From Shimia biformata (GTDB lineage: Bacteria > Pseudomonadota > Alphaproteobacteria > Rhodobacterales > Rhodobacteraceae): DNA of 64,000 bases. Under the pieces are notes generated by a model. It was not told the DNA's origin. It did not search any database and saw only the letters and a list, made by a program, of their open reading frames with translations. Of this stretch, positions 8,938 to 17,351 are shown in pieces. The DNA is taken from positions 2,768,677 through 2,832,676 of the forward strand of contig NZ_JAFEJK010000001.1 in NCBI RefSeq assembly GCF_016888515.1, read 5' to 3'. Within the stretch, counting starts at the first letter, position 1, and the number at the start of each line of letters is the position of its first letter. Position numbers and translations under genes: made by a program.

Positions 8938-10758
8938 TCAGGCCGCCTCGTCATCCGCCTGCTGACGTTGCCACAGCTGCGCATATCGCCCGGACCGCGC
9001 CAGCAATTCGGCATGGGTGCCTTCCTCGACGATCTCGCCCTTTTCCAGAACCACGATCCGGTCAGCCTCGGCAATCGTCGACAGCCGGTGGGCAATGGTG
9101 ATCACCGTGCGCCCCTCACCCGCCCGCGCCAGCGCTTCCTTGATGCCCTGCTCGGTCTCGGTATCCAGCGCCGATGTCGCCTCGTCCAGCAACAACAGCG
9201 GCGGGTTCTTCAGCAAAGTCCGGGCAATCCCGACCCGCTGTTTTTCACCACCCGAGAGCTTCAGCCCCCGTTCGCCGACCTTGGTGTCATAGCCCTCAGG
9301 CAGCGTCATGATGAAATCATGGATCTGCGCCGCGCGCGCCGCATCCTCGATCTCGTCCCGCGTGGCCCCGTCGCGGCCATAGGCGATGTTGTAAAGGATG
9401 GTGTCGTTGAACAGCACCGTGTCCTGCGGCACGACGCCAATCGAGTCATGCAGGCTTTGCTGGCTCACATCGCGCACATCCTGCCCGTCGATCAGAAGCG
9501 CACCGGAATTGACGTCGTAGAACCGGAACAAGAGCCGCCCGATGGTGGACTTGCCCGATCCCGACGCGCCAACAATTGCCACGTTCTGCCCGGCCTCGAT
9601 AGTCAGCGTCACCCCCTTCAGGATCGGCCGCGTCGTTTCGTAGCCGAAATGCACATCGCGCAGCTCGATCCGGCCGCCATCCACCTTCAGCGCCGCCGCG
9701 TCGGGCTTGTCGGTCACGTCGGGGGGCTGTTCAAGAAGGTCGAACATCTCACCCATATCAACAAGGCTCTGACGGATTTCGCGATAGACCGTACCAAGGA
9801 AGTTCAGCGGCATGGTGATCTGGATCATATAGGCATTGACCATGACAAAATCGCCCACCGTCAGATGCCCCGCCTCGACCCCCAGCGCCGCCAGAACCAT
9901 CACGATCACAAGGCCCGAGGTAATCAGGAACGACTGGCCGAAATTCAGGAAAGCCAGCGAATACGAGGTCTTGAGAGCGGCTTTCTCATAGCCTGCCATC
10001 GACTCGTCATAGCGCCGCGCCTCGCGTGCTTCGGCGCCGAAATACTTGACGGTTTCGAAGTTCAAAAGGCTGTCGATGGCCTTCTGGTTGGCTTCGGTGT
10101 CCTGATCGTTCATCTCGCGGCGCAGCTTCACGCGCCATTCAGTGACCGTGAAGGTGAACCAGACATAGGCCCCGATGGTGACCGCAACCACGACAAGGTA
10201 GGAGGCATCGAACATCCAGAACAGGATCACCGCGATCAGCAACAATTCAAGGATCAGCGGCCCGATTGAAAACAGCATGAAGCGCAGCAGGAATTCGACG
10301 CCCTTCACACCGCGTTCGATGATCCGGCTCAGACCGCCGGTCTTGCGCGTGATGTGATAGCGCATCGACAGGCGGTGAATGTGGATGAAGGTCTCAAGCG
10401 CCAGCGCCCGCAGCGCGCGTTGCCCGACCCGCGCAAAGATCGCGTCGCGCAATTGCTGAAACCCGTTCGCCATCAGGCGGCCCATGCCATAGGCCACGGT
10501 CAGCCCCACCGCGCCCAGCGCCAGAGGTGGCACGCCTTCGCCCGCCAGCGCATCGACGGCGGCCTTGTACAGCATCGGGACAAAAACGGTGATCAGCTTC
10601 GACGCCAGAAGCGCCAGCAGCGCCAGAACCACCCGGCGTTTCACCCAAGGTTCATCTGCCGGCCAGAGATATGGCCCGACCTTCCTGATGATCTGCCAGC
10701 CCGACCGCCGTGCGTGGCGTTCAAGCTCTTCCTTGTTGGCTGTTCGGACCGCTCTCAT
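8938..10758 (-). CDS. Atm1/HMT1-type ABC exporter (fused membrane and ATPase domains)
   Basis: 606-aa half-transporter. N-terminal six-helix membrane domain (about residues 45-330, including DPW-like and MRYHITRKTGGLSRIIERG motifs characteristic of the Atm1/ABCB7 group) is followed by a nucleotide-binding domain: Walker A GASGSGKST near residue 396, signature LSGGE near 497 and Walker B LLLLDEAT near 520. Atm1-type proteins export glutathione-linked sulfur or heavy-metal conjugates from the cytosol. I selected the ATG at 10758, preceded by AAGGAAAAG; a TTG nine codons upstream would give a non-homologous tail. Convergent with the GNAT gene; the LysM gene lies upstream on the same strand. Confidence 0.88.
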   Translation of the reverse strand: MRAVRTANKEELERHARRSGWQIIRKVGPYLWPADEPWVKRRVVLALLALLASKLITVFVPMLYKAAVDALAGEGVPPLALGAVGLTVAYGMGRLMANGFQQLRDAIFARVGQRALRALALETFIHIHRLSMRYHITRKTGGLSRIIERGVKGVEFLLRFMLFSIGPLILELLLIAVILFWMFDASYLVVVAVTIGAYVWFTFTVTEWRVKLRREMNDQDTEANQKAIDSLLNFETVKYFGAEAREARRYDESMAGYEKAALKTSYSLAFLNFGQSFLITSGLVIVMVLAALGVEAGHLTVGDFVMVNAYMIQITMPLNFLGTVYREIRQSLVDMGEMFDLLEQPPDVTDKPDAAALKVDGGRIELRDVHFGYETTRPILKGVTLTIEAGQNVAIVGASGSGKSTIGRLLFRFYDVNSGALLIDGQDVRDVSQQSLHDSIGVVPQDTVLFNDTILYNIAYGRDGATRDEIEDAARAAQIHDFIMTLPEGYDTKVGERGLKLSGGEKQRVGIARTLLKNPPLLLLDEATSALDTETEQGIKEALARAGEGRTVITIAHRLSTIAEADRIVVLEKGEIVEEGTHAELLARSGRYAQLWQRQQADDEAA

Positions 10759-10833
10759 GGGCGCGCTTTTCCTTGCATGACCCAAGACCTAGTCACTCTG
10801 CACGGGAACCGCCAGTGCAGGGCCGCATTTTCC

Positions 10834-10849
10834 TGTCGCGGCTGCGACA
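10834..10849. other. Small stem-loop between the LysM and ABC exporter genes
   Basis: TGTCGC and GCGACA pair around a 4-nt loop just downstream of the LysM gene on the minus strand. A second imperfect dyad (CTGCAC and GTGCAG, about 10798-10820) follows before the exporter start. No T-tract is present, so termination is uncertain. Confidence 0.35.
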
Positions 10850-10855
10850 AGAGGA

Positions 10856-12502
10856 TCACTCGGCAGCCGGAATTTCGAAAATCTGGCCGGGATAGATCAG
10901 GTCGGGATCGCGGATCTTGTCTGCATTGGCCTCGTAAACCTGCACATACAAGACGCCGTCACCGTAGTGGTCGCTTGCAATGGCCCACAACGTATTGCCG
11001 GGCTGGACCGTGACAATCCGCACGCGCGGCGCGTCTGTTGCGGTTGTGGGCGCGGCTTCGGCGGTTTCGGCAGGCTGCGTAACCGGAGTTTCGGGCTGCG
11101 CGGCTGGCGCTTCATCGGTGGACGCGGTGCCAGACACGGCAGGCTGTGCCTCGGCGACTTGTGCCGGGCTTTCGCTGACGGGGGGCTCTTCCGCAGTTTC
11201 CGCGGTCGCGTCTACCGGCGTTTCTGCCGGCGTGTCTGTAGGCGCCGGATCCGCCGCTTTTGCCGTGTCCACGGCGGGTTGCGGCGAGGCCACTACTTCC
11301 GTGGTCTCTTGCTTGGCGTCTGCGACCGGTTCGTCGGTCGTCGTCGCCACGGCATCCTCCGCCGGCGCTGCCGGGGTCATGGCGGCAACAGCATCCGCCA
11401 CCTTTTCCTGGGTTTCACGCTGGAACGGAATTTCGACCCGGCTGGTGACCGTGCCATCGGTGTTCAGCTCATCCACGCGCATGCGGTACAGCCCCGGCGC
11501 AACATCGACGAGGTCGGCGATCCAACGGCCATCAGCGTCAATCGCGCTTTCGGCAGTTGGGGTATTATCGAGATAGACCCGCACGAAACCGCCCGGTACG
11601 CCACGACCTGACACTTCGACCACACCGGTATCGGTGTAAGCGATGCTGTCCACCGTCACGATCGTCTTCAACGCAGGGTCCGCGGCCGGGGGCTGGATCA
11701 CTTTCACGCCGCTTTCATCGGCAAGAATGACCGCCGGAGCCTGCTTGGGCGCCTCTGGTGCCTCAGGTGCTTTCGGCGCCTCGGAAGCGGCGGGCTCTAC
11801 TGTGACGGGAGTTTCCGAAGGTGTTTCTTCCGGGGTCGCCGGGGTTTCCCCAGCGGCCTCAGGTTGTGTTACACGTGTTTCGGCGGCGGGCGGCGTGGCG
11901 TCTTCCGTCGGTTCGGCCTTGGCCACCTCAACAGGCTGCGCCGGCGCGACAGGTGCAACGATGATGGTTTCCTTGGACACAAGGTCGCCCTCTGCGCGGC
12001 GCTGCACCAGAGACAGGACACGCGGGTTTTCGCTGGGGGTGACAGTCAGGAACACGGCAAACTTGCCCGCGTCATCGGCCGTCGCCGAGGCGATCTCAAC
12101 CCCGTCCAGAAGCACTGAAATCAAGGCATCGACAGCCGCCTTGCCCGCGATCAGCGCATTGCCATCGGGATCGACGCGCACCACGTCAAAGGTGGGATAG
12201 ATCGGGTCCGGCGCGGCCTCGGGCTGCGGGTCGGACGACGGTTCAACCGGGGCCGCAGCCTGTTCCGGCGCCTTGGGTTCTTCCTGCGCTTCGGGTGCTG
12301 CGGGTTCAGGCGTCGTGGCTTCTGGCGTCACGGCTTCAGGGGTTGCCGTGGCGGGCGCCTGCACGACGGGCACGGGGGCCTCCGGCTGTTTCGGATCAAA
12401 AACCCCGCTGAAAATTGCCGCTGCAACACCAACAGTTACAACCGCCGCGCCTCCGACAAGTAGGATTGTGTTTCCACCCAGACCAGATGCCATTTTGCTC
12501 AT
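10856..12502 (-). CDS. Membrane-anchored LysM domain protein with long Pro/Ala/Glu-rich linker
   Basis: 548-aa protein with an N-terminal membrane segment ([20 protein letters not shown], about residues 11-30), a long low-complexity region rich in Pro, Ala, Glu and Thr, interrupted by two bacterial Ig-like stretches (for example [19 protein letters not shown]), and a C-terminal LysM domain of about 50 residues ([18 protein letters not shown] to YPGQIFEIP). LysM binds peptidoglycan; the linker is long enough to span the periplasm. Roseobacters carry similar LysM proteins of unknown role. Start at 12502 (ATG); a second ATG three codons later is possible. Divergent from the LOG-family gene with about 100 bp between. 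Confidence 0.85.
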   Translation of the reverse strand: MSKMASGLGGNTILLVGGAAVVTVGVAAAIFSGVFDPKQPEAPVPVVQAPATATPEAVTPEATTPEPAAPEAQEEPKAPEQAAAPVEPSSDPQPEAAPDPIYPTFDVVRVDPDGNALIAGKAAVDALISVLLDGVEIASATADDAGKFAVFLTVTPSENPRVLSLVQRRAEGDLVSKETIIVAPVAPAQPVEVAKAEPTEDATPPAAETRVTQPEAAGETPATPEETPSETPVTVEPAASEAPKAPEAPEAPKQAPAVILADESGVKVIQPPAADPALKTIVTVDSIAYTDTGVVEVSGRGVPGGFVRVYLDNTPTAESAIDADGRWIADLVDVAPGLYRMRVDELNTDGTVTSRVEIPFQRETQEKVADAVAAMTPAAPAEDAVATTTDEPVADAKQETTEVVASPQPAVDTAKAADPAPTDTPAETPVDATAETAEEPPVSESPAQVAEAQPAVSGTASTDEAPAAQPETPVTQPAETAEAAPTTATDAPRVRIVTVQPGNTLWAIASDHYGDGVLYVQVYEANADKIRDPDLIYPGQIFEIPAAE

Positions 12503-12601
12503 GTCAGTAATTCCCCCGTCACAGGCGGTTATCTTGGTTGAGCGGCGTAATCAATACGGCTAGGTCTGAGGCAAACAGCATTGAACACGTTAGGGGATTC
12601 C

Positions 12602-13153
12602 ATGCCACAGCCTTCGATTTGCGTCTTTTGCGGTTCCCGAAACGGCGACCACCCCGCCTATCACGCCGCTGCGACCGACTTCGGCACCCGGCTTGCCGGA
12701 AACGGCTGGCGGCTGGTTTACGGGGCCGGAGACGTCGGGCTGATGGGGGCAGTTGCCAATGCCGCCCAGTCCGCGGGCGGCGACACGTTTGGGGTGATCC
12801 CGGTGCATCTGCTGAAATGGGAGGTTGGCAAGACCGACCTGACACGTTTCATCGTCACCGAGAACATGCACGAGCGCAAAAAGGTCATGTTCATGAACTC
12901 GGACGCAATCGTGGTCCTTCCGGGTGGCGCCGGATCACTGGATGAGTTCTTTGAGGTGCTGACATGGCGTCAGCTGGGGCTGCATCAGAAGCCGATTTTC
13001 CTTTTGAACACAGAAGGATACTGGAACCCGCTTGTCGGTCTGGTCGATCATGTGATCGACCAGGGCTTCGCCGATGCCTCGCTCAAGGGTTTTGTTCAGG
13101 TCGTGGCGGATGTCGATGCGCTGGAAGCCAGGCTGCGCCGCGCCTTTGCCTGA
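12602..13153 (+). CDS. LOG-family (TIGR00730) nucleotide phosphoribohydrolase
   Basis: 183-aa Rossmann-fold enzyme of the LOG/TIGR00730 family, members of which cleave the N-glycosidic bond of nucleoside 5'-monophosphates such as AMP or cytokinin ribotides. Visible signatures are ICVFCGSRNG at the N-terminus, YGAGDVGLMGAVANAA, the conserved MHERKKVM and the catalytic PGGAGSLDEFFE near residues 107-118. Start at the ATG at 12602; a non-ATG frame extends only seven codons upstream. Its 3' end overlaps the convergent rarD-like gene by 58 bp. Physiological substrate in this bacterium is unknown. Confidence 0.9.
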   Translation: MPQPSICVFCGSRNGDHPAYHAAATDFGTRLAGNGWRLVYGAGDVGLMGAVANAAQSAGGDTFGVIPVHLLKWEVGKTDLTRFIVTENMHERKKVMFMNSDAIVVLPGGAGSLDEFFEVLTWRQLGLHQKPIFLLNTEGYWNPLVGLVDHVIDQGFADASLKGFVQVVADVDALEARLRRAFA

Positions 13154-14022
13154 CGCGCCCTGCGATCCTCGCGCCACGCCGACCAGGAATAGACCGCCAG
13201 CGCCAGCCAGATCAGCGGAAAGGCGATCATGTGCCAGATGCCGAACGGCTCGGCGAAAATGACTAACGCACAGAAGAACTGCAGGCTGGGGTTGATGTAT
13301 TGCACCAGCCCGACCGTCGCCAGCCGCACCCGCCGCGCCGCGTAGGAAAACAAGACCAACGGGGTCGCCGTGACGACGCCGGTGGTGAACAGGATCGCCC
13401 AGTCGCGCATCGGATAGCTATCGACACTGATCCCCGACACCGCCACAAGGTAAAGGATGGCAAGCGGGGCAAGCAGCACGACCTCACCTGTCACCGACAG
13501 GACCGGACCCAGGGAAAGCCCTTTCTTCACAACGCCATAAAAGCCAAAGCTGATGGACAGGCTGAGTGCGATCCATGGGGCAGCGCCCAACCCGACGGCC
13601 AGCAGCAGAACGGCAAACCCCGCCAGCAGAACCGATGCCCACTGCGCCCGGGGCAGCTTTTCGCCAAACAACAGACGCCCCGCCAGAACCGCCACAAGCG
13701 GGAACAGAAAATAGCCCAGAGACGCCTCGGTCGCCTGCCCCGTGGCGATCGACCAGATGAACAGCCCCCAGTTGAAGGAAATCAAAAGCGCCGCGATCAG
13801 GATCACCAGCACCTGACGTCCCTGACCCAACGCGCGCGCAAACTCGGCGATGCGGCCCTGAACTGCGATCAGGCCACCGAAGGTAACCGCAGACCAGAAC
13901 GTCCGATGCGCCAGCACCTCGGGCGCGGGGATATGCGCCAGAAGCTTCCAGTAAAGCGGCGCCAGCCCCCAGATGGTGCAGGCCGCGACAAGGGCCAGGA
14001 TGCCTTTTTGCGTGTCGGTCAT
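13096..14022 (-). CDS. rarD: RarD-like EamA/DMT-superfamily permease
   Basis: 308-aa inner-membrane protein with about ten hydrophobic segments and two EamA repeats. The N-terminal GILALVAACTIWGLAPLYWK followed by PAPEVLAHRTFWS is the pattern of RarD proteins (annotated as chloramphenicol-sensitive permeases; true substrate unknown). Its last 58 bp run through the 3' end of the convergent LOG-family gene, so the arginine/serine-rich C-terminus (ARQAKARRSLASS) is encoded antisense to that gene. Next upstream on the same strand is sodB, separated by a terminator. Confidence 0.87.
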   Translation of the reverse strand: MTDTQKGILALVAACTIWGLAPLYWKLLAHIPAPEVLAHRTFWSAVTFGGLIAVQGRIAEFARALGQGRQVLVILIAALLISFNWGLFIWSIATGQATEASLGYFLFPLVAVLAGRLLFGEKLPRAQWASVLLAGFAVLLLAVGLGAAPWIALSLSISFGFYGVVKKGLSLGPVLSVTGEVVLLAPLAILYLVAVSGISVDSYPMRDWAILFTTGVVTATPLVLFSYAARRVRLATVGLVQYINPSLQFFCALVIFAEPFGIWHMIAFPLIWLALAVYSWSAWREDRRARQAKARRSLASSASTSATT

Positions 14023-14033
14023 GGCGTCGCCTC

Positions 14034-14064
14034 AAACGAAAAGGCCCGGCGCAAACGCCGGGCC
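14034..14064 (-). terminator. Intrinsic terminator after sodB
   Basis: Read on the minus strand, a perfect 9-bp stem GGCCCGGCG/CGCCGGGCC (14043-14051 with 14056-14064) with a 4-nt loop is followed by TTTTCGTTT. It lies 24 bp after the sodB stop and should separate sodB from rarD. Confidence 0.85.
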
Positions 14065-14087
14065 AACCTTGGGTCTGAAAACCGGGG

Positions 14088-14687
14088 TTACATGCGCGAT
14101 GCGACGTTTTCCCAGTTTACCAGCTTGTTCAGGAAGTTATCCAGGTAAGCGGGACGCTTGTTGCGGAAGTCGATGTAATAGGAATGCTCCCACACGTCGC
14201 AGCCCAGCAATGCGGTCTGGCCAAAGCACAGCGGGTTCACGCCGTTTTCGGTCTTGGTGACAGCCAGCGAACCATCGGCGTTCTTCACCAGCCATGCCCA
14301 GCCCGAACCGAACTGACCGGCACCGGCGGCGGCGAACTGCGACTTGAACTCGTCAACCGAGCCGAAGTTTTCGACCAGCGCCTTTTCCAGCTCACCCGGC
14401 ATTGCATTGCCGCCCGGCCCCATCATTTCCCAGAACTGGTTGTGGTTCCAAAGCTGGCTGATGTTGTTGAAGATGCCGTTCTGCGCTACGGCGGTCTTGT
14501 CATAGGTGCCGACGATGATCTCTTCCATCGACTTTCCGTCCCACTCGGTCCCGGCAATCAGCTTGTTGCCGTTGTCGACATAAGCCTTGTGGTGCAGGTC
14601 GTGGTGGTATTCCAGCGTTTCGGCGGACATGCCGAGATCGGCCAGCGCATCATGAGCATAAGGGAGATCGGGAAGTTCAAAAGCCAT
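14088..14687 (-). CDS. sodB: Superoxide dismutase, Fe/Mn family (iron-type)
   Basis: 199-aa cytosolic enzyme that dismutates superoxide to oxygen and hydrogen peroxide. All four metal ligands are present: His28 (EYHHDLHH), His82 (QLWNHNQFW), Asp164 and His168 (DVWEHSYY). The sequence AGAGQFGSGWAWL precedes the last ligands; Gln at residue 69 (AVAQNGIFNN) is the typical Fe-SOD position for the outer-sphere glutamine, favouring iron. Length and start (ATG) are normal for the family. Monocistronic judging by the strong terminator downstream; the following upstream gene belongs to a different array. Confidence 0.96.
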   Translation of the reverse strand: MAFELPDLPYAHDALADLGMSAETLEYHHDLHHKAYVDNGNKLIAGTEWDGKSMEEIIVGTYDKTAVAQNGIFNNISQLWNHNQFWEMMGPGGNAMPGELEKALVENFGSVDEFKSQFAAAGAGQFGSGWAWLVKNADGSLAVTKTENGVNPLCFGQTALLGCDVWEHSYYIDFRNKRPAYLDNFLNKLVNWENVASRM

Positions 14688-14767
14688 CGTTCACACCTGT
14701 TGGTTGGGGTTGCGTTTCCTACACGTTACATGCTGCCCTTGCCGCGTAAGGTCAAGGGGGACAAGGG

Positions 14768-14789
14768 CAAAAGGCCGGGGCAAACCCCG
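14768..14789 (-). terminator. Putative terminator at the end of the secreted-paralog array
   Basis: On the minus strand CGGGG-TTTG-CCCCG is followed by GCCTTTTGC, directly after the stop at 14795. Short but suitably placed to end transcription of the five-gene array. Confidence 0.5.
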
Positions 14790-14794
14790 TCCCA

Positions 14795-15256
14795 TCAGCG
14801 CTTGTTCTTGACGATCTCGCAGCTGCCACTGCCTGCATTTCCGTCGTATCCGGTGGGATGATGCATCGTCGCCCGCATCTTGGCCTTGCCGGTGGCAATG
14901 TTGAGACTCACCAGATAGGTGATCGACAGCTTGGTGGTTTCCCCGGTCTGCGACCGTGCTGGCAGGTTTTTGATTGTGTATTTCAGCTCAACCCGTTTTT
15001 CGCTGGCACGTTTATAATTGGCCTTGACCGCGCCTTTGTGTGCGTAATGCGTGAATTGATCGCTGACCATTGCCGTTTCGTTTTCGATGTCGATCAGATA
15101 CCCCGCCTGTTCTGGAATCCAGCCGGTCACACGATTGGGCTTGAATTTGCAGAAATAGGTTTGTTCCTTGGCCATTGATTGCGATGCCGGTACAATCAGA
15201 CACGCAGCCAGTGCAACTCTGGCAACATAAATTGCCGTTTTCGAAGCAATCTTCAT
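14795..15256 (-). CDS. Small exported protein of unknown function (array member 5, subfamily A)
   Basis: 153 aa from the ATG at 15256; the frame is open 15 codons further but the residues after 15256 form a normal signal peptide (MKIASKTAIYVARVALAACLIVPASQSMA). The mature protein begins KEQTYFCKFKPN and ends GSGSCEIVKNKR, so one Cys sits near each end. The middle is predicted beta-rich with the pattern KRVELKYTIKNLPARSQTGET. It is clearly paralogous to the next gene (15285-15710) and more distantly to three further genes upstream. No domain recognised. Probably periplasmic or secreted; last gene of the minus-strand array. Confidence 0.82.
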   Translation of the reverse strand: MKIASKTAIYVARVALAACLIVPASQSMAKEQTYFCKFKPNRVTGWIPEQAGYLIDIENETAMVSDQFTHYAHKGAVKANYKRASEKRVELKYTIKNLPARSQTGETTKLSITYLVSLNIATGKAKMRATMHHPTGYDGNAGSGSCEIVKNKR

Positions 15257-15284
15257 GTTCAATCTCACTGCTGGTTCTGGTTGC

Positions 15285-15710
15285 TTACTTGACGACGACA
15301 CACGGGCCCGAGCCCGCGAACTCGTTATGAGAGCCGTGCAGGATGCCCCTGATCTTGGCGTTTTTGTCGCGAACGTTCAGGCTGACCGTGTAGCTTACCT
15401 TGATGTCGGTCTTTGCGCCGTTTTCGTTCCGGCCCGGCAATTTGTTGAGCGTGTATTTCAACTGCACCCGTTTCGCGCTAGCCTGTTTGAAGGACACGTT
15501 GATCGCCTCCCCGAACTCTTCCTGGATCGACCAGTCGAGGGCAGCGGCCTCTCCTGTTTCAAGATCAACAGCATAATAGGCCTCGGGCGGGATACCACCG
15601 TAAGTCGTGTTTGACTTGAATTCGCATTTATACGTCGTCGCAGCGGCCATTGCCGAAACCGGGGCAAGGGCCAGGGCGCCAGCAATCGCGGCAAGATAGT
15701 TTATTTTCAT
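15285..15710 (-). CDS. Small exported protein of unknown function (array member 4, subfamily A)
   Basis: 141 aa with a signal peptide (MKINYLAAIAGALALAPVSAMA). Mature part starts TTYKCEFKSN and ends GSGPCVVVK. Shared features with the neighbour at 14795-15256 include a Y-x-C-x-F start, KRVQLKYTLNKLPGRNENG, a SVS/TYLVSLN-like strand (VSYTVSLNV) and the G-S-G-x-C ending, so they are tandem duplicates. The 28-bp gap to the downstream copy suggests co-transcription. Function unknown; a predicted terminal disulfide would close a beta-sandwich-like fold. Confidence 0.85.
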   Translation of the reverse strand: MKINYLAAIAGALALAPVSAMAAATTYKCEFKSNTTYGGIPPEAYYAVDLETGEAAALDWSIQEEFGEAINVSFKQASAKRVQLKYTLNKLPGRNENGAKTDIKVSYTVSLNVRDKNAKIRGILHGSHNEFAGSGPCVVVK

Positions 15711-15826
15711 TGGATTGTACTTTCACCGAGGTCTTTCTTCAGGTCTAAACGCAACCTTCAGGAAATCGCCCGACAATACAACCCTAGTGCGACTAAATAT
15801 TTTGAATTATCCGAATTTGCGACAAT

Positions 15827-16267
15827 TCAACGCTGTCTGCACCCGCCGCGCGACCCTTGCGTGGTATAGCCATATTCATTCGTCTGCACCCAATCAAAAT
15901 CCATGACCGGGTTGTTCAGGTCGAGGTTCGCACGCAAATCCGGTTTCAGGATCGAGATCGTGTAAAACAGCGGTTTGTTCAGCCGCAGCTCCCATTTCAC
16001 CGTCAGACGCTTGTTGGTGTCATTTGAAATCCGGGCTGCAATCGCCTTGCCATGCACCTGCTGGATGATCGGGTCGATCACCGTCGCCTTGTCGCCATTG
16101 ACCGTCACCGTAACCTGTTGCGGCACCATGCCGCCCGCACGGGGGAACTGGCAGTCGAACGTCTGGGCCGAGGCAAACCCTGCCCCCGCAACACACAGCG
16201 CAGCGGCAGCCCCGATGCGCCGCGCCCCCTTGGTCAAGTCATTGGCTGTCATCATCTTTCTACGCAT
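15827..16267 (-). CDS. Small exported protein of unknown function (array member 3, subfamily B)
   Basis: 146 aa if started at the ATG at 16267, 142 aa from the ATG at 16255, which overlaps the previous stop as ATGA. Either way a signal peptide follows (RIGAAAALCVAGAGFASA). Mature part: QTFDCQFPRAGG, then VTVNGDKATVIDPIIQQVHGK, KRLTVKWELRLNKPLFYTISI and a C-terminal GGC. It shares the C-x-F-PRA start, the KWEL-x-x-x-K-x-x-FYT-x-S-I block and a late Cys with the two genes upstream. Unknown function. Confidence 0.82.
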   Translation of the reverse strand: MRRKMMTANDLTKGARRIGAAAALCVAGAGFASAQTFDCQFPRAGGMVPQQVTVTVNGDKATVIDPIIQQVHGKAIAARISNDTNKRLTVKWELRLNKPLFYTISILKPDLRANLDLNNPVMDFDWVQTNEYGYTTQGSRGGCRQR

Positions 16268-16671
16268 TGTCCCTTGGCCCCTTGAAAGTCATTTCCATAT
16301 TTCGGCGCGCCATTGCCGACACTGGGCGGATTGTCCAGCTGGATATCGGCATTCAGCGCGGGTCGATAAATCGACAGGGTGTAGAACACCCGCTTATCGC
16401 GCTCCAACTCCCATTTCACCGTCAGTCGCTTGTCGGTGTTGTGTGAAACCCGCACCTCGATCGGGCCGCCATGCACAATCTCGATCACCGGGTCATGGGC
16501 GGTTGCCGTCTCGCCGGACGCATCCAGCGTGACCGTCGATTGATCGGGCAGGATATGCTGGGAATCCAGCGGCGCGGCGCGCGGGAAATTGCAGATATAG
16601 GTCTGGGCCAGCGCCACGGACGACCATGAAGCGAAAGTGCCGGCCGCAGCCAGGGCAAGTGCAAATCTCAT
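16252..16671 (-). CDS. Small exported protein of unknown function (array member 2, subfamily B)
   Basis: 139 aa with a signal peptide (MRFALALAAAGTFASWSSVALA) and mature start QTYICNFPRAAPLDSQHILP. Contains TVTLDASGETATAHDPVIEIVHG, KRLTVKWELERDKRVFYTLSIY and ends AKGQCVER. It is very close to array member 1 (both have PRAAP, HILP, YGN-x-FQGA and GQC). Its stop overlaps the start region of array member 3, so the two are translationally coupled. Confidence 0.85.
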   Translation of the reverse strand: MRFALALAAAGTFASWSSVALAQTYICNFPRAAPLDSQHILPDQSTVTLDASGETATAHDPVIEIVHGGPIEVRVSHNTDKRLTVKWELERDKRVFYTLSIYRPALNADIQLDNPPSVGNGAPKYGNDFQGAKGQCVER

Positions 16672-16828
16672 TGTTCAATCCTGTTCAAAACGGGCCACGC
16701 TTCCACACCAAGGGCAGCGCGACAGGACAAATGGAGGTCAGGCGGCCATAATGGTCGGCCACCTGCACCAGAATGGCAAAAAACCGGGGGCAAGGCACCA
16801 AATATCTGCGCCCCGCCCCGTCAACGGC

Positions 16829-17245
16829 TTATCCCCGGCGGGCGCATTGCCCGCTGGCGCCCTGGAATTCATTGCCATAGCGGTTTTCGCGGTATTCTTC
16901 GGTTTTGGGGTTGTTCAACTCGATCTTGGCGGAATTGCCCTTGGCGGGATAGATCGACAGGGCATAGAACACCCTTTTGTCCGCTCGCAGCTCCCACTTG
17001 ATCGTGATGCGGCGGTCGGTGTTGCTGGTCACGCGCGCTTCGATCGGCTGTCCGGCTACAATCTGGATCACAGGGTCCATCACCGTCGCGGTGCTGCCGT
17101 TGATCGTTGCAGTGACCTGGTTGGGCAGGATATGGTTTGAACTGATCGGCGCGGCACGCGGGAAGCTGCATTCATAGGTCTCGGCCATCGCGCCGGACGC
17201 AAGCAGCGCCGACGCTGCGGCAAGGAAGGCAATGCGGAACTTCAT
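16829..17245 (-). CDS. Small exported protein of unknown function (array member 1, subfamily B)
   Basis: 138 aa, first gene of the five-gene array. Signal peptide MKFRIAFLAAASALLASGAMA; mature start ETYECSFPRAAPISSNHILP; core RRITIKWELRADKRVFYALSIY; end YGNEFQGASGQCARRG. Good ribosome site AGGAGA before the ATG, which follows a nested inverted repeat at 17263-17305. A 157-bp gap to array member 2 holds no other gene. Not recognised as any named family; the two Cys near the ends are conserved in all five copies. Confidence 0.85.
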   Translation of the reverse strand: MKFRIAFLAAASALLASGAMAETYECSFPRAAPISSNHILPNQVTATINGSTATVMDPVIQIVAGQPIEARVTSNTDRRITIKWELRADKRVFYALSIYPAKGNSAKIELNNPKTEEYRENRYGNEFQGASGQCARRG

Positions 17246-17262
17246 AGGGGTCTCCTGAGTAT

Positions 17263-17305
17263 GAACGTCTCGCCCGATCAGGATAAGTCGCGGGCGATCA
17301 CGTTC
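17263..17305 (-). promoter_or_regulatory. Nested inverted repeat in the leader of the secreted-paralog array
   Basis: Outer arms GAACGT (17263-17268) and ACGTTC (17300-17305) enclose inner arms CGCCCG (17271-17276) and CGGGCG (17291-17296). It sits just upstream of the ribosome site of array member 1, so it could be an operator or an mRNA leader structure. It could alternatively serve as a weak terminator of the preceding soxG transcript, though it lacks a T-tract. Confidence 0.45.
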
Positions 17306-17351
17306 AATATCACAAGTTTGCGATCCCGACAGAAGCCCGTCACAAACCCCG

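Noticed and set aside
14034..14064. Possible attachment site or REP element next to sodB
   Set aside because: Simple hairpin with T-tract on the minus strand; an intrinsic terminator explains it fully.
16672..16828. Possible additional array member between paralogs 1 and 2
   Set aside because: 157 bp without a frame showing the signal peptide or cysteine pattern; nothing supported.
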